A stretch of DNA of 64,000 nucleotides from JBNLBS01 sp050303415. Lineage in GTDB: Bacteria > Pseudomonadota > Gammaproteobacteria > Methylococcales > Methylomonadaceae. Below the pieces are notes generated by a model, which was not told the DNA's origin, ran no database searches, and worked only from the letters and a program-made list of their open reading frames with translations. Below, one piece after another: positions 52,580 to 62,098 of the stretch; within the stretch, counting starts at the first letter, position 1, and each line of letters begins with the position of its first letter. Both the position numbers and the translations under genes were made by a program. Location of the stretch: NCBI GenBank assembly GCA_050303415.1, contig JBNLBS010000019.1, positions 16,545-80,544 on the forward strand, read 5' to 3'.

Positions 52580-54374
52580 TCAGCCATTGTTTTATAACCT
52601 GAGCAACCAACGCGGCATCTTCTTTAATTAATTCCTGCACATATTCCAGACGTGCGTCATAACTGATTGGCGCTTCCAATAACAATAAATCTTCTGTTGC
52701 CGCACTATATCTTCCTTCCCCTTCCTGGCCGGCCGGTACAGCAATGGGTACCCCTTTCTCATCGACAGGTTTCCCCTTGTCATCGACACGTACCGCCATC
52801 GGGTTGCCGTTTTTGTCAAACATGACTATGCCGCCAATTTCTTTAGCCTGTTGCTGAACAAGTAATAGCTGTTGAGCCTTTTCCTCTTCTTCAGATCGAC
52901 CAATCAAACCACGCATAGTTGGTTTTAAAACACCAAACACTAAAAATACAATAACCAAAGCGGCCGCGAGTTGTTTCATTAAATCAATAAACCAGCCTTG
53001 CTCCCAGAGCGGAATGTCCGGCAATGCTTCCATTTTTTCCGGCATTTTAAAAGCCACATTGGTTACAGTTACCTGGTCCCCCCGGGTACTGTCAAAGCCT
53101 ACCGCCTGTTTGACCAGGTCGGCGAAACGATTGATATCTTCCTGCGCATAGACCTGACTGATTACAGTACCGTCTTCAGCCGGAACATGCCGATTATCAA
53201 TAACCACGGCAACCGACAAGCGACGCAAGACCCCGCTGGCCAGCCGAGTATGAGTAATTGTTTTATCCAATTCATAATTTCGTGTTGCACTTTTGCTGGC
53301 AGAACCGGGCGAGGCAACGGTACCGCCTCCGGCTTCATCACCACCAGATACCTTCTCCGGTGCAACACCTGCAGGTGGCGGTTGATTGGATAATGCGCCG
53401 GGCACCCCCTGGACAGAAGACATATTACTGCTGTCTTCCTGCACCTGTTCACTTCGTAGAGCAGGTAAATCAGGATTAAACATTTCCTGGGTTCTTTCTG
53501 TAACGGCAAAATCCACATCGGCACTAACCTGGGCTCGCATGCCGTTACTGCCCACTAGCGGTATCAATATATTTTCAATGCGGGCGGTTAAATGTTCCTC
53601 TACATTTTTTTTGTATTCAAATTGCTTGGTCGATAAACCTAATTCAGTCGAAGATTCTTTTGAATTTAGTAACCGTCCTTTCTGATCGACAACAGTCACC
53701 TGACTGGATTCCATCATGGGAACACTGGAAGAAACCAAATGAATAATCGATTCAATCTGGCCCTTTTCCAATATCCTTCCCGGATAAAGATTAACCACAA
53801 CCGAGGCGCTGGGTTTTTTACGCTTACGTAAAAAAACGGATTGTTCCGGTAAAGCCAATAATACTCTTGCGGTCTTTACATTCTGAATCGCCATGATAGT
53901 CCGGGCGATTTCACCCTCCAAAGCCCTTTGATAACGGGTTCTTTCTGCACTTTTACTGGAACCAAACCCCTGTTCCTTATCCAGTAACTCATAACCTGTA
54001 CCGGTGGTTCTTGGCAAACCTTGCGCCGCCAGTTGCAGCTTGATTTTACGCACATCATCAGTCGGCACCATGATCGCGCCTGAACCGGTATCAACTTTAT
54101 ATTCAATGTTCTGCTGTTGGAGAATTTCCAGAATTTCGGCAGAGTCAGCCTCGGAAACATTGCTATACAATAAATCGTACGAATCTTCTTGTGACCATAG
54201 AACAACAGCCACAGCGATAGCAACACTAAAAGCCAAACCCAGCATCAAACCGATTTGTCTGACCATATTCATACCGGACAGACCTTTTATTGCCGGATGT
54301 ATAAAAGGTGGCTCGGAGGCAGCTTGTTTAGAACCGACTTCTACCAGATTATTGACGTTTTGCTGTTCACTCAT
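52566..54374 (-). CDS. fliF: Flagellar MS-ring protein FliF
   Basis: FliF builds the membrane MS-ring on which the basal body assembles. The 602-aa product has a first membrane helix (about 36-60, IGLMLGLAFSVAIAVAVVLW), ring-building motifs including PTDDVRKIKLQLAAQGLP and TRYQRALEGEIARTIMAIQNVKTARVLLALPE, a periplasmic beta-collar segment of low complexity (GGDEAGGGTVASPGSAS), a second membrane helix (LAAALVIVFLVFGVLKP) and a FliG-binding C-terminal tail (AALVAQVIKQWLNDN). It lies 24 bases after fliE. Confidence 0.97.
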   Translation of the reverse strand: MSEQQNVNNLVEVGSKQAASEPPFIHPAIKGLSGMNMVRQIGLMLGLAFSVAIAVAVVLWSQEDSYDLLYSNVSEADSAEILEILQQQNIEYKVDTGSGAIMVPTDDVRKIKLQLAAQGLPRTTGTGYELLDKEQGFGSSKSAERTRYQRALEGEIARTIMAIQNVKTARVLLALPEQSVFLRKRKKPSASVVVNLYPGRILEKGQIESIIHLVSSSVPMMESSQVTVVDQKGRLLNSKESSTELGLSTKQFEYKKNVEEHLTARIENILIPLVGSNGMRAQVSADVDFAVTERTQEMFNPDLPALRSEQVQEDSSNMSSVQGVPGALSNQPPPAGVAPEKVSGGDEAGGGTVASPGSASKSATRNYELDKTITHTRLASGVLRRLSVAVVIDNRHVPAEDGTVISQVYAQEDINRFADLVKQAVGFDSTRGDQVTVTNVAFKMPEKMEALPDIPLWEQGWFIDLMKQLAAALVIVFLVFGVLKPTMRGLIGRSEEEEKAQQLLLVQQQAKEIGGIVMFDKNGNPMAVRVDDKGKPVDEKGVPIAVPAGQEGEGRYSAATEDLLLLEAPISYDARLEYVQELIKEDAALVAQVIKQWLNDNG

Positions 54375-54398
54375 GCTATAAAATCACTAAATAGTCCA

Positions 54399-54716
54399 TT
54401 ACATCGGCATGTTCATAATGTCTTGATAAGCGTCGACTAATTTATTTCTGACTTGAACCATGGCCTGAAAAGAAACATTGGCTTTTTGTAAAGACACCAT
54501 TACTTCTGCGACACTGGCATCTGATTCGCCGGTTTCAAATGCATTGACCATCTTTCCCGCTGTTTGTTGGGTTTCATTAACAGCATCTATCGACTGTTTT
54601 AATAACGCGCCAAAATCCGCCCCGCTACCTGACTCGGCCGGCTGCGGTTTACTACCGGCATCAACAGACATTGCCCGCATTTGTGCCAAAACTTGATTTA
54701 CATTTATATCACTCAT
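54399..54716 (-). CDS. fliE: Flagellar hook-basal body protein FliE
   Basis: FliE links the MS-ring to the rod. The 105-aa protein ends in the conserved helix pair DASVAEVMVSLQKANVSFQAMVQVRNKLVDAYQDIMNMPM, and the N-terminus is Gln/Ser/Ala-rich as usual. It is the first gene of the fliE-F-G-H-I-J-K operon and sits about 30 bases behind a predicted sigma-54 transcription start. Confidence 0.96.
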   Translation of the reverse strand: MSDINVNQVLAQMRAMSVDAGSKPQPAESGSGADFGALLKQSIDAVNETQQTAGKMVNAFETGESDASVAEVMVSLQKANVSFQAMVQVRNKLVDAYQDIMNMPM

Positions 54717-54757
54717 GAACTGTCTCCTGACGGTTAAAGCATACTAACAGAACGATA

Positions 54758-54774
54758 AGCATTTTTCACGCCAA
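54758..54774 (-). promoter_or_regulatory. Sigma-54 promoter of the fliE operon
   Basis: Minus-strand TTGGCGTGAAAAATGCT with the GG and GC doublets 10 bases apart, in the short gap between flrC and fliE. FlrC, encoded immediately upstream, is the expected activator. Confidence 0.85.
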
Positions 54775-54778
54775 CTTT

Positions 54779-56137
54779 TCAGCATGGAATAACAACTCCG
54801 GCATCTTTCATTCTGGCAATTTTATAGCGCAAAGTCCTTGGGCTGATACCTAATTTTTCTGCTGTCGATTTACGGCTGCCTTTTTCCTCATTCAAAGTTT
54901 GTAAAATAATTTTTTCCTCTGCTGAACGAATACCGTCACCTAAACTGGAAACTGAATCCTGCTCTTGTTTTTCAAAAACTTGGCTATCATCTGAGATTTT
55001 ATCCGTCAAAACAAAAGGCATATCATCCAAAATCAGGTCGTCGACTGTTATTTCGGATCCTGAAGACAAAATCAGCGCTCTTTGAACAACATTTTCCAAC
55101 TCGCGCACATTTCCCGGCCAGCTATAAGCTCGCATTTTTTCGACCGCATCCGCTGAAAAAACAGGGCGCTTTTGACCATTAGAACAATGCCTCTGCATCA
55201 ATTCCATTGCCAGTGGCAAAATATCATCAACCCGCTCTCGTAGAGCCGGTATACGCATAGGAAAAACATTTAAGCGATAATACAAATCTTCCCTAAACAA
55301 GCCATTATCAACTTGCTGTTTTAATTGCTGATTCGTTGCCGCCAAAATTCTGACATTTAATTTTATTTTTTTCTGGCTACCAATGCGCTCCACTTCTTTT
55401 TCCTGAAGCACACGTAACAGTTTAGCTTGTAATGCTAAATCCATTTCGGCAATCTCATCCAAAAACAAAGTACCCCCCTGAGCTTGTTCAAACTTGCCGG
55501 CCATCGATTGCACGGCACCGGTAAAGGCGCCTTTTTCATAACCAAATAACATGGCTTCCAGCATATTTTCAGGAATAGCTGCACAATTTACCGCGACAAA
55601 AGGTCCTTGATATTTGGAGTTGTGATGAATAAATTGGGCAAAAACTTCTTTACCAACACCGCTTTCACCCTGTAAAAACACCGCCACATCAGTTTTAGCC
55701 ACCTTTGCCGCCAGGGTATACAGTTTTTTCATACTATTATCATGAACCACCCTGTCATTAGCCGCACTTGGTTTAGCGGTCACATAATCATTCACCTTTG
55801 AAACCAGCGCACTGGCCTCAAAAGGCTTAATCAAATAATCGCTGGCGCCTGACTGCATCGCCTTTACCGCTTTGGACACTGTGCCATATGCTGTCATCAA
55901 CACCACCGGCGTTTCGCTGTATTGATTTTTAATGTTATACAATAACTGAAAGCCATCCATCACCGGCATTTGTACATCACTAATGACTATTTTAAATTTG
56001 TCTTTTGCCAGACAGGACATTGCTTCTGTTCCATTATTAGCCGAAATAACCCGATAACCTTCAATTTCCAAGGTATCGCACAATGCTTCGCACAAGGCTA
56101 TATCATCCTCAACAACTAACACATCATACTGATTCAT
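54779..56137 (-). CDS. flrC: Sigma-54-dependent response regulator FlrC/FleR
   Basis: This activator turns on mid-stage flagellar operons. It has an N-terminal receiver (VVEDDIALCEALCD; phospho-aspartate in IVISDVQMPVMDG; lysine in YLIKPF) and an AAA+ domain with Walker A GESGVGKE, the sigma-54 contact loop GAFTGAVQ and the Walker B region GGTLFLDEIAEMD. A Fis-type helix-turn-helix at the C-terminus reads KSTAEKLGISPRTLRYKIARM. At 452 aa it is full length. It overlaps flrB by 14 bases. Confidence 0.95.
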   Translation of the reverse strand: MNQYDVLVVEDDIALCEALCDTLEIEGYRVISANNGTEAMSCLAKDKFKIVISDVQMPVMDGFQLLYNIKNQYSETPVVLMTAYGTVSKAVKAMQSGASDYLIKPFEASALVSKVNDYVTAKPSAANDRVVHDNSMKKLYTLAAKVAKTDVAVFLQGESGVGKEVFAQFIHHNSKYQGPFVAVNCAAIPENMLEAMLFGYEKGAFTGAVQSMAGKFEQAQGGTLFLDEIAEMDLALQAKLLRVLQEKEVERIGSQKKIKLNVRILAATNQQLKQQVDNGLFREDLYYRLNVFPMRIPALRERVDDILPLAMELMQRHCSNGQKRPVFSADAVEKMRAYSWPGNVRELENVVQRALILSSGSEITVDDLILDDMPFVLTDKISDDSQVFEKQEQDSVSSLGDGIRSAEEKIILQTLNEEKGSRKSTAEKLGISPRTLRYKIARMKDAGVVIPC

Positions 56138-57371
56138 GAGTCACCTCTTGTTCGATCAGGCTTTTACCGGAAAACCCTCCCGGCAAGAAAGAGAATTTAT
56201 TGTTCTTATTCGGCAGGGATAAGGTAAAAGCCGTCCCCTTTCCGGGTTCCGAATCACAACGAATGATGCCGTTGTGGGCTCGAATAACATTCTCAACTAC
56301 CGCCAGGCCAAGACCGGTACCCTGTGATTTGGTAGTATAAAACGGTTCAAAAATTCGTTCACATTGGGCATTATTAATACCCGGACCATTATCAGAAATA
56401 ACGATGTCAATATTTTGTCCTGTCTGCTTTACCTTCATTTCTATTACTCCGGCTGAATCGGCCAAAGCCTCAACAGCATTGGTCAAAATATTCATTAAAG
56501 CACCCCGCAAGGCATTTTCATTACCTTGAAATTCGTCTTCAGCCAAACAACTTTGTAACCTGAAATTAATTGCTGATCCGACAAGGTCTTCCGCCATGTT
56601 TTCTTTTATCCGTTCAAATAAACCGGTCAAGGAAAAAGCCGTCATGGACAAACGGCCTTCCTTGGCAAACACCAGCATATCACTGACTTGTCTCTCCAAA
56701 TGCTGTAAACGTTCCAGAATTTTTTTCGAATAACGTTGACGTTTACCCTCATTTAATGCGGGATTACTCATTTGAGATGCATAGAGAATAGCGGTGGATA
56801 ACGGAGTTCTTACCTGGTGCGCCATACTGGCTACCATTTCACCCATTGAGGATAAATGCTTCTGCTGATTGACCATATCCTGTAAAGCATGCATTTCAGT
56901 GACATCAGATAATAAAATAACCTGTTCAGAATGCCCGGCCAATTGACTGCTGGTCAAACTGACCCGCTGACCATTTTTTAACTGCCTTTCATGCGGACTG
57001 TTAGATACAGACATCAAGCTGCGTTCAACTACTTGCTCCCAGGGTAAACCGATTAAAGGCTCTGCCAAATACTCCACGGCAATGGCATTACAATCCAACA
57101 CCTGTGAATGCGCATTTAAAATAACCACCGCCGCAGGTAAAGCGGCCATAATTTCCTGCAAACGATTGGCTATTTTCTCTTTCTCAACCAGTGTATTAAT
57201 ACGTTCTGTTCGTGCAGCAGAGAGCTCTTGGTGTAATTTGGCGACCTGTGCTTCCAGGCCTTGATAGGACTGGGTCAGGTTTTGAGATAACTGATTAAAG
57301 ATGCGAAACGCATCGGTCAGTTGTTCGGTCTTATGATTGTGCTGATGATCTAATGTACTCATTTTGCTCAT
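56124..57371 (-). CDS. flrB: Flagellar sensor histidine kinase FlrB/FleS
   Basis: Soluble kinase phosphorylating FlrC. The N-terminal coiled coil (EAQVAKLHQELSAARTERINTLVEKEK) is followed by a PAS-like domain (about 80-180), the H-box MVASMAHQVRTPLSTAILYASQM, NILTNAVEAL, DNGPGINNAQCERIFEPFYTTKSQGTGLGLAVVENVI and the terminal GTAFTLSLP. No membrane helices are present. Two ATGs (57371 and 57362) are possible. A sigma-54 promoter lies about 30 bases upstream, as expected for an FlrA-controlled gene. Confidence 0.94.
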   Translation of the reverse strand: MSKMSTLDHQHNHKTEQLTDAFRIFNQLSQNLTQSYQGLEAQVAKLHQELSAARTERINTLVEKEKIANRLQEIMAALPAAVVILNAHSQVLDCNAIAVEYLAEPLIGLPWEQVVERSLMSVSNSPHERQLKNGQRVSLTSSQLAGHSEQVILLSDVTEMHALQDMVNQQKHLSSMGEMVASMAHQVRTPLSTAILYASQMSNPALNEGKRQRYSKKILERLQHLERQVSDMLVFAKEGRLSMTAFSLTGLFERIKENMAEDLVGSAINFRLQSCLAEDEFQGNENALRGALMNILTNAVEALADSAGVIEMKVKQTGQNIDIVISDNGPGINNAQCERIFEPFYTTKSQGTGLGLAVVENVIRAHNGIIRCDSEPGKGTAFTLSLPNKNNKFSFLPGGFSGKSLIEQEVTHESV

Positions 57372-57401
57372 TTCACTTTAAACAGATGTTTTTGTGAAAA
57401 A

Positions 57402-57418
57402 AGCAATTTTCAGGCCAA
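57402..57418 (-). promoter_or_regulatory. Sigma-54 promoter of flrBC
   Basis: Minus-strand TTGGCCTGAAAATTGCT, near-consensus with GG and GC 10 bases apart. FlrA, whose gene lies immediately upstream, is the likely activator. The rest of the 57,419-57,625 gap shows no other clear signal. Confidence 0.88.
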
Positions 57419-57625
57419 GACAATAAAATCAGACTAGGCAAACCTTCTGAATCCTGTATAAGAATGTCTTAAAACCGGAATATTCTTACCTCCATACCGG
57501 CCATTCCCACTCACTCCATATCCCAACGATCAATGTACCAGGAATCACGCAGTGATTTTGCCAGCACCCTTATTTATAAAGAAATTTAACGATAATTCCA
57601 ACCGTCAAAATAATGACATCTCCAA

Positions 57626-59062
57626 TTAACGATTTAAATCCAATTTTCGCATTTTCTCAACCAAGGTAGTACGTCCCATATTTAATCGCTTGGCGGCATG
57701 TGCGACTACACCATTACACTCAGCCAAGGCCTGTTTTATCAGCACACTTTCCATATCATTCAGATATTCTTTTAAATCGATACCCTGTTCCGGTATACCC
57801 GGTATAACGGAAGTAACCGTAACAGGAGCCTCCATTTCTGCCTCTGTCTGATTAATTTCAGGCTCTGGTTCATCCCGGTCAATTTTAAAATCCTCAGGAA
57901 CCACATAATTCTGAAATTTTTCCGGTAAATCTATGCAGTCAACCACGCCTTTGGGATTAATAATTGCCAAGCGTTCCACCAGGTTTGCCAGTTCCCTGAC
58001 ATTACCCGGCCAATTGTGCTGCATTAATAGCGCCAACGCATTATCGGTCAGCCTCACTGAACCACGATTTGCTGCTTCCATTCTGGCAATCAAATCCTTT
58101 ACCAGCAATGGAATATCTTCGGTACGCTCTCTTAAGGCAGGCATTTCAATAGGAAATACATTTAACCGGTAGAACAAATCCTCTCTAAAGCGGTTTGCAT
58201 TGATCTCATCTTCAAGATGCCTATGCGTGGCGGCAATAATGCGTACATCACAGTCAATTGTTTTATTACTGCCCACCCGTTCAAAAGTTCTTTCCTGCAG
58301 CACCCGGAGTAACTTCACCTGCATTGCCATAGGCATATCACCAATTTCATCCAGAAACAGCGTTCCACCCTCTGCCATCTCAAACCGCCCCTGCCGAGAA
58401 GTTAAGGCTCCGGTAAATGCACCTTTTTCATGCCCGAATAATTCACTTTCCAGTAATTCACCTGGAATCGCACCGCAATTAACCGGCACAAAAGGTTTGC
58501 TTCTCCGAGTTGATGAATCATGTAAAGATCTGGCCACAACCTCTTTACCGGTACCGGACTCACCCAGTATCAATACTGTGGCGTCCGACTCGGCAACCTG
58601 CTCGATCAATTGACATACTTGAGAAATCCCCTGGCTCTTACCCTTCAATTTCTGCCGGGCAATTGATGGTTTTGAGAATGCTTGAACAACCGTAGAAGTT
58701 TTTTCAGGTACTGGGATTTTTGCCATAAATGACTGCAAAACAGGATATGTTAAGGGCCATTCCAAAATACTTGATACGGTGTTATTTATCGCACTGGGTA
58801 CTTTTAGCGCTGTTCCCTTATCTATCAGTAAAACCAAAGGGATGTCACCAACCTGAGCCGATATATTTTTAATAATGGCGGCTTGTTTTTCCATCCCACT
58901 GCCGATAAATACAACGGACACGTCAGAAATATCGTTTAATCTGTCTTCATAATTTTCAGAATCACTTTGTTCTACAGAATATTCCATGAACTGGAAAATT
59001 GTTTCAAATTGCGATGACCTGAGTTTGCTATCATCAATTAACAAAATACCTGGCAATGCCAT
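57626..59062 (-). CDS. flrA: Flagellar master regulator FlrA/FleQ
   Basis: FlrA/FleQ is the top sigma-54 activator of polar flagellar genes, and FleQ homologues bind cyclic di-GMP. The N-terminal domain is a receiver-like FleQ domain (LLIDDSKLRSSQFETIFQFM) without a clear phospho-site. The AAA+ core has GESGTGKEVVARSLHD, GAFTGALTSRQGRF and GGTLFLDEIGDMP, and the C-terminal Fis-like helix-turn-helix is NGVVAHAAKRLNMGRTTLVEKMRKL. The 478-aa length is typical. No sigma-54 site is seen upstream, as expected for a top-level gene. PilZ and GGDEF genes elsewhere in the window make c-di-GMP input plausible. Confidence 0.94.
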   Translation of the reverse strand: MALPGILLIDDSKLRSSQFETIFQFMEYSVEQSDSENYEDRLNDISDVSVVFIGSGMEKQAAIIKNISAQVGDIPLVLLIDKGTALKVPSAINNTVSSILEWPLTYPVLQSFMAKIPVPEKTSTVVQAFSKPSIARQKLKGKSQGISQVCQLIEQVAESDATVLILGESGTGKEVVARSLHDSSTRRSKPFVPVNCGAIPGELLESELFGHEKGAFTGALTSRQGRFEMAEGGTLFLDEIGDMPMAMQVKLLRVLQERTFERVGSNKTIDCDVRIIAATHRHLEDEINANRFREDLFYRLNVFPIEMPALRERTEDIPLLVKDLIARMEAANRGSVRLTDNALALLMQHNWPGNVRELANLVERLAIINPKGVVDCIDLPEKFQNYVVPEDFKIDRDEPEPEINQTEAEMEAPVTVTSVIPGIPEQGIDLKEYLNDMESVLIKQALAECNGVVAHAAKRLNMGRTTLVEKMRKLDLNR

Positions 59063-59368
59063 ATTATTTAACTCATCCGATAATTATGAAGTAAAACTAG
59101 ACGCTAAACTTAATTCAACCTTGTAATTAAGTAAAGTGACTGAATCCCAAAAAGAACCTTAACATTTAAATTTGCTTAAATTCCAGCTGGTCATCCTACA
59201 ATTAAACATAAAGTTAAGCATCGATTATAAAGCCTGTCAAAAATTCTTTTATATCAACTTGTTCAGACAGTTTCTTAATTCATTTTAATACCATTCGCCA
59301 GCAACATTATAGCTTAGATACTTGACAAATTTTTCTCATCATAGAAACTAGGGTTGTTTTAATAACTA
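59063..59368. other. Divergent intergenic region flrA / corC-like gene
   Basis: About 300 AT-rich bases between divergently transcribed genes; both promoters should lie here. A TTGACA at about 59,322 has no well-spaced -10 box, and I could not settle either promoter. No small gene is apparent. Confidence 0.45.
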
Positions 59369-60628
59369 TTGAGTACCCCTTCGTTGAACGATATTCCCCT
59401 TAGTATGCTATTTGGCATACTTGCATTAATGCTAGTACTGTCTGCTTTTTTTTCCGGCTCTGAAACTGCATTAATGTCTCTAAACCGCTATCGCCTGCAA
59501 CACTTAGTCAAGAAAAAGCATGCTGGAGCTATTAGGGCAAACCGCTTATTAAAAAGACCGGATCGCTTGATTGGTCTTATTTTATTAGGTAATAATTTTG
59601 TTAATGTCCTGGCTTCGGCATTAACCACTATCATAGCAATGCGTATTGCCGGAGAATCAGGTATTGCTATCGGCGCCCTGTTATTAACCCTGATCATTCT
59701 TATTTTCTCCGAAGTCACACCTAAAACGCTGGCGGCCATAAAACCAGAAGTGCTTGCTTTTCCTGCGGCCCGGATATATGGGCCGTTACTCAAACTTTTA
59801 TACCCTTTTGTCTGGCTGGTTAACTTATTTACCAATTTATTACTTAGAATTATCGGTATCAACGCCAGCAAACACCAGGAAGACACACTAAGTAAAGAGG
59901 AGTTAAAAACTGTGGTTTCAGAGGCGGGTAATTTAATGCCTACTCGTTATCAAAACATGCTGTTGGGTATTTTAGATCTAGAATCTGCGACGGTGGAAGA
60001 CATAATGACTCCACGCAATGAAATCAAAGGCATTAATCTTGACGACTCGATTGAAGATATTATCGATCAAATTCAGCGCAGCAATTTAACACGTTTACCC
60101 GTTTATAGAAAAAGCATTGATCGCGTTATCGGATTTCTGCACTTAAGGCGCGTGCTGATTCTTATCAATAAGGATAAATTAGATAAACAACATATTGTCA
60201 GTAGCTTAATTAAGCCTTTTTTCATTCCTGAAAATACGCCTTTACACCAACAGATGCAAAATTTTAAAGCTGAAAAGCAACGGATCGGTTTAGTCGTTGA
60301 TGAATATGGCGACGTACAGGGACTGGTCAGCATGGAAGATCTGTTACAGGAAATAGTCGGTGGTTTAACTGTAGAAAAAAACCATATAAGAAAACAGACA
60401 GATGGCAGTTTTCTGGTCGATGGCAGTGTAACTGTTAGAGAGCTTAACCGGGAAACCAATTGGTCCTTACCAACAGAAGGTCCAAAAACCATTAACGGCC
60501 TGATTATTGATGTAATGGAAACCATCCCCGAACCGGGAACCAGCGTCAGACTCTACGGTTATCCTTTGGAAATCATCAAGCGTGATAAAAACACCATTAA
60601 ACTGGTCAGGTTTCACCCGCAGACCTAA
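59369..60628 (+). CDS. HlyC/CorC (CNNM-type) membrane protein with CBS pair
   Basis: A membrane protein of the CorB/CNNM group linked to Mg2+ or Co2+ homeostasis. A DUF21 membrane domain (about 10-190: LSAFFSGSETALMSLNRYRLQHLVKKKHAG; LILLGNNFVNVLASALTT; EVTPKTLAAIKPE) is followed by a CBS pair (VEDIMTPRNEIKGINLDDS; IGLVVDEYGDVQGLVSMEDLLQEIVG) and a CorC/HlyC C-terminal domain (DGSFLVDGSVTVRELNRE). Length up to 419 aa. No ATG is available at the N-terminus: TTG codons at 59369 or 59384 are the candidates, both with weak ribosome sites, so the exact start is uncertain. Confidence 0.9.
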   Translation: MSTPSLNDIPLSMLFGILALMLVLSAFFSGSETALMSLNRYRLQHLVKKKHAGAIRANRLLKRPDRLIGLILLGNNFVNVLASALTTIIAMRIAGESGIAIGALLLTLIILIFSEVTPKTLAAIKPEVLAFPAARIYGPLLKLLYPFVWLVNLFTNLLLRIIGINASKHQEDTLSKEELKTVVSEAGNLMPTRYQNMLLGILDLESATVEDIMTPRNEIKGINLDDSIEDIIDQIQRSNLTRLPVYRKSIDRVIGFLHLRRVLILINKDKLDKQHIVSSLIKPFFIPENTPLHQQMQNFKAEKQRIGLVVDEYGDVQGLVSMEDLLQEIVGGLTVEKNHIRKQTDGSFLVDGSVTVRELNRETNWSLPTEGPKTINGLIIDVMETIPEPGTSVRLYGYPLEIIKRDKNTIKLVRFHPQT

Positions 60629-60745
60629 GTACAATAATGCCGATAAAGAAATCGGTAATTGTTCGCGAAATTATGTTTTTTTTTAAGCACAAAAAACAAA
60701 CCGGACTATACTTAGTTTCTGTGGACGGGGTGATAAAAACAAATA

Positions 60746-61369
60746 ATGGCTAAATTTACTGTTTTTTTTAAAGATAAGGCAATCCAATCAGATTTGATTG
60801 ATAGTGGTGTTGCGCATATTGGTCGAGATGAAACCAATGATATAACTGTCGATAGTTTGGCAGTAGCGCCTGCGCACGCGGCTGTCATCATTAACGATCA
60901 GGAATGTATTATTAAACAGCTTAACGATGATTATCCATTGATCATCAATGGCGAAGAAACTAAATCCTGTACATTACAGGATAATGACAAAATAACCATT
61001 GGAAAACACTACATAATATTCAATACCGCCGAGTCATTTGTTGATGAGGAAATCCGACAGCCCGAACAGGAAGAAGATAGTTTCCATCTTGAAACGGAAC
61101 ACTCTTTGCCGGAAGGTAATTTGCAAATTATGAATGGCAAACATATCGGTAGAATTTTACCGCTAAAAAAAGTCATGACTAAACTTGGTCATAAAGGCAG
61201 CGGTGTTATTGTTATAGCAAAAAGAAAAGAAGGTTATTTTGTATCTGCGTTGGAGAACAATGCATCCTTGGCTATTAACAAAACGCCGTTAGGCGATACC
61301 ACTGTTAAATTGAACAATAATGATATTATTGTGGTTGACAACGCTACAATGCAGTTTTTTCAGGATTAA
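60746..61369 (+). CDS. FHA-domain protein
   Basis: The first ~95 residues form a forkhead-associated phosphopeptide-binding domain (VAHIGRDETNDITVDSLAVAPAHAAVIINDQ; LIINGEETKSCTLQDNDKITIGKHYIIF). The SxxH of the consensus appears as APAH, so phospho-threonine binding may be weakened. Residues ~115-205 (LQIMNGKHIGRILPLKKVMTKLGHKGSG ... DNDIIVVDNATMQF-like end) look like a second, diverged FHA copy. It is probably cytoplasmic and paired with the PilZ gene six bases downstream, so the two may act together in surface or secretion signalling (inference). Confidence 0.83.
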   Translation: MAKFTVFFKDKAIQSDLIDSGVAHIGRDETNDITVDSLAVAPAHAAVIINDQECIIKQLNDDYPLIINGEETKSCTLQDNDKITIGKHYIIFNTAESFVDEEIRQPEQEEDSFHLETEHSLPEGNLQIMNGKHIGRILPLKKVMTKLGHKGSGVIVIAKRKEGYFVSALENNASLAINKTPLGDTTVKLNNNDIIVVDNATMQFFQD

Positions 61370-61375
61370 TTCAGC

Positions 61376-61744
61376 ATGACCATTGAAAAAAAAGATCATC
61401 AGCGACATTTTCATCGCATTCTTTATCATGCCAATGCAAAGTTAAGTTCACAACAACAAATCTGGGACTGCGAAATTCTGGACTTGTCTTTAAAAGGCTG
61501 TCTGCTGAAATTTGAAAATACCTGGCATGAAGACCCGGATCAAAACTATACCTTAACTCTTGAGCTATCTGTGGATGCAAAAATACAAATGACACTGTCT
61601 GTATCACATGCCATAGACAATAAAGTCGGATTCAAATGTGAACATATAGATATCGACAGCATCTCACAGTTACGCAGACTGGTCGAATTAAACCTGGGCG
61701 ATAGCGAAATACTTGAAAGAGATTTACTGGCTTTAGCCGAATAA
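61376..61744 (+). CDS. PilZ-domain cyclic di-GMP receptor
   Basis: The 122-aa single-domain protein carries both PilZ ligand motifs: the arginine-rich N-terminal RHFHRI (RxxxR-like) and DLSLKGCLL (D/NxSxxG), followed by the beta-barrel LTLELSVDAKIQMTLSVSHAIDNKVGFKCEHID and a C-terminal helix. It should bind cyclic di-GMP. It forms a two-gene unit with the FHA gene and would connect to the diguanylate cyclase at 12.3 kb and FlrA only at the level of cell signalling. Confidence 0.9.
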   Translation: MTIEKKDHQRHFHRILYHANAKLSSQQQIWDCEILDLSLKGCLLKFENTWHEDPDQNYTLTLELSVDAKIQMTLSVSHAIDNKVGFKCEHIDIDSISQLRRLVELNLGDSEILERDLLALAE

Positions 61745-62001
61745 CCAGGCAGGAAAAAGACTCTTTAACTGTTGCCGGGCTTTCAAACCGTAGGCACCAC
61801 TGCCACGTGATAGATTTTGGAGCATCCCAGCCAGCCAAAATCGACGTCGCTGACGTAGCAACCATTATTTCCCCGATTCGTCTTGCACCCGGACTCAGCA
61901 AATCTCTATTGAATAAACAAGAAGGTCCCTAGGGCTTCAGATCTTTAAGTTGTTGTAAAATAGCCTTTTCAGTAACAAAGCCTATATCACAGGTATTTTC
62001 T
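61745..62001. other. Repeat-like intergenic stretch
   Basis: Sequence around 61,770-61,880 (TGATAGATTTTGGAGCATCC, CAGCCAAAATCGACGTCGCT) has the character of a dispersed non-coding repeat, and a minus-strand frame through it looks accidental. The adjoining 61,925-62,001, in frame with the ABC-F tail beyond its stop, reads FVTEKAILQQLKDLKP, perhaps a scrap of another gene start. Confidence 0.35.
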
Positions 62002-62098
62002 ATTTACTCTATTTCCTGACTGCGCAAGTAATCTTCATAATTACCCCTAAAATCGACAATACCGGAGGGTGTCAGCTCCAGCATACGGGTGGCCAGCA
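62002..62098 (-). pseudogene. 3' fragment of a YbiT-type ABC-F ATPase gene
   Basis: The minus-strand frame ends LATRMLELTPSG, IVDFRGNYEDYLRSQEIE, stop, which is the characteristic C-terminus of YbiT-like ABC-F translation factors. Only about 31 codons remain. The similarity stops at 62,098, where sequence resembling part of the nearby REP palindrome (ATCAAGGGGG) begins. No ATPase motifs lie within reach, so this is a gene tail left by a rearrangement. Confidence 0.75.

Noticed and set aside
61632..61901. 89-aa minus-strand frame antisense to the PilZ gene end
   Set aside because: Half is antisense PilZ, half dispersed-repeat sequence; no start signal.
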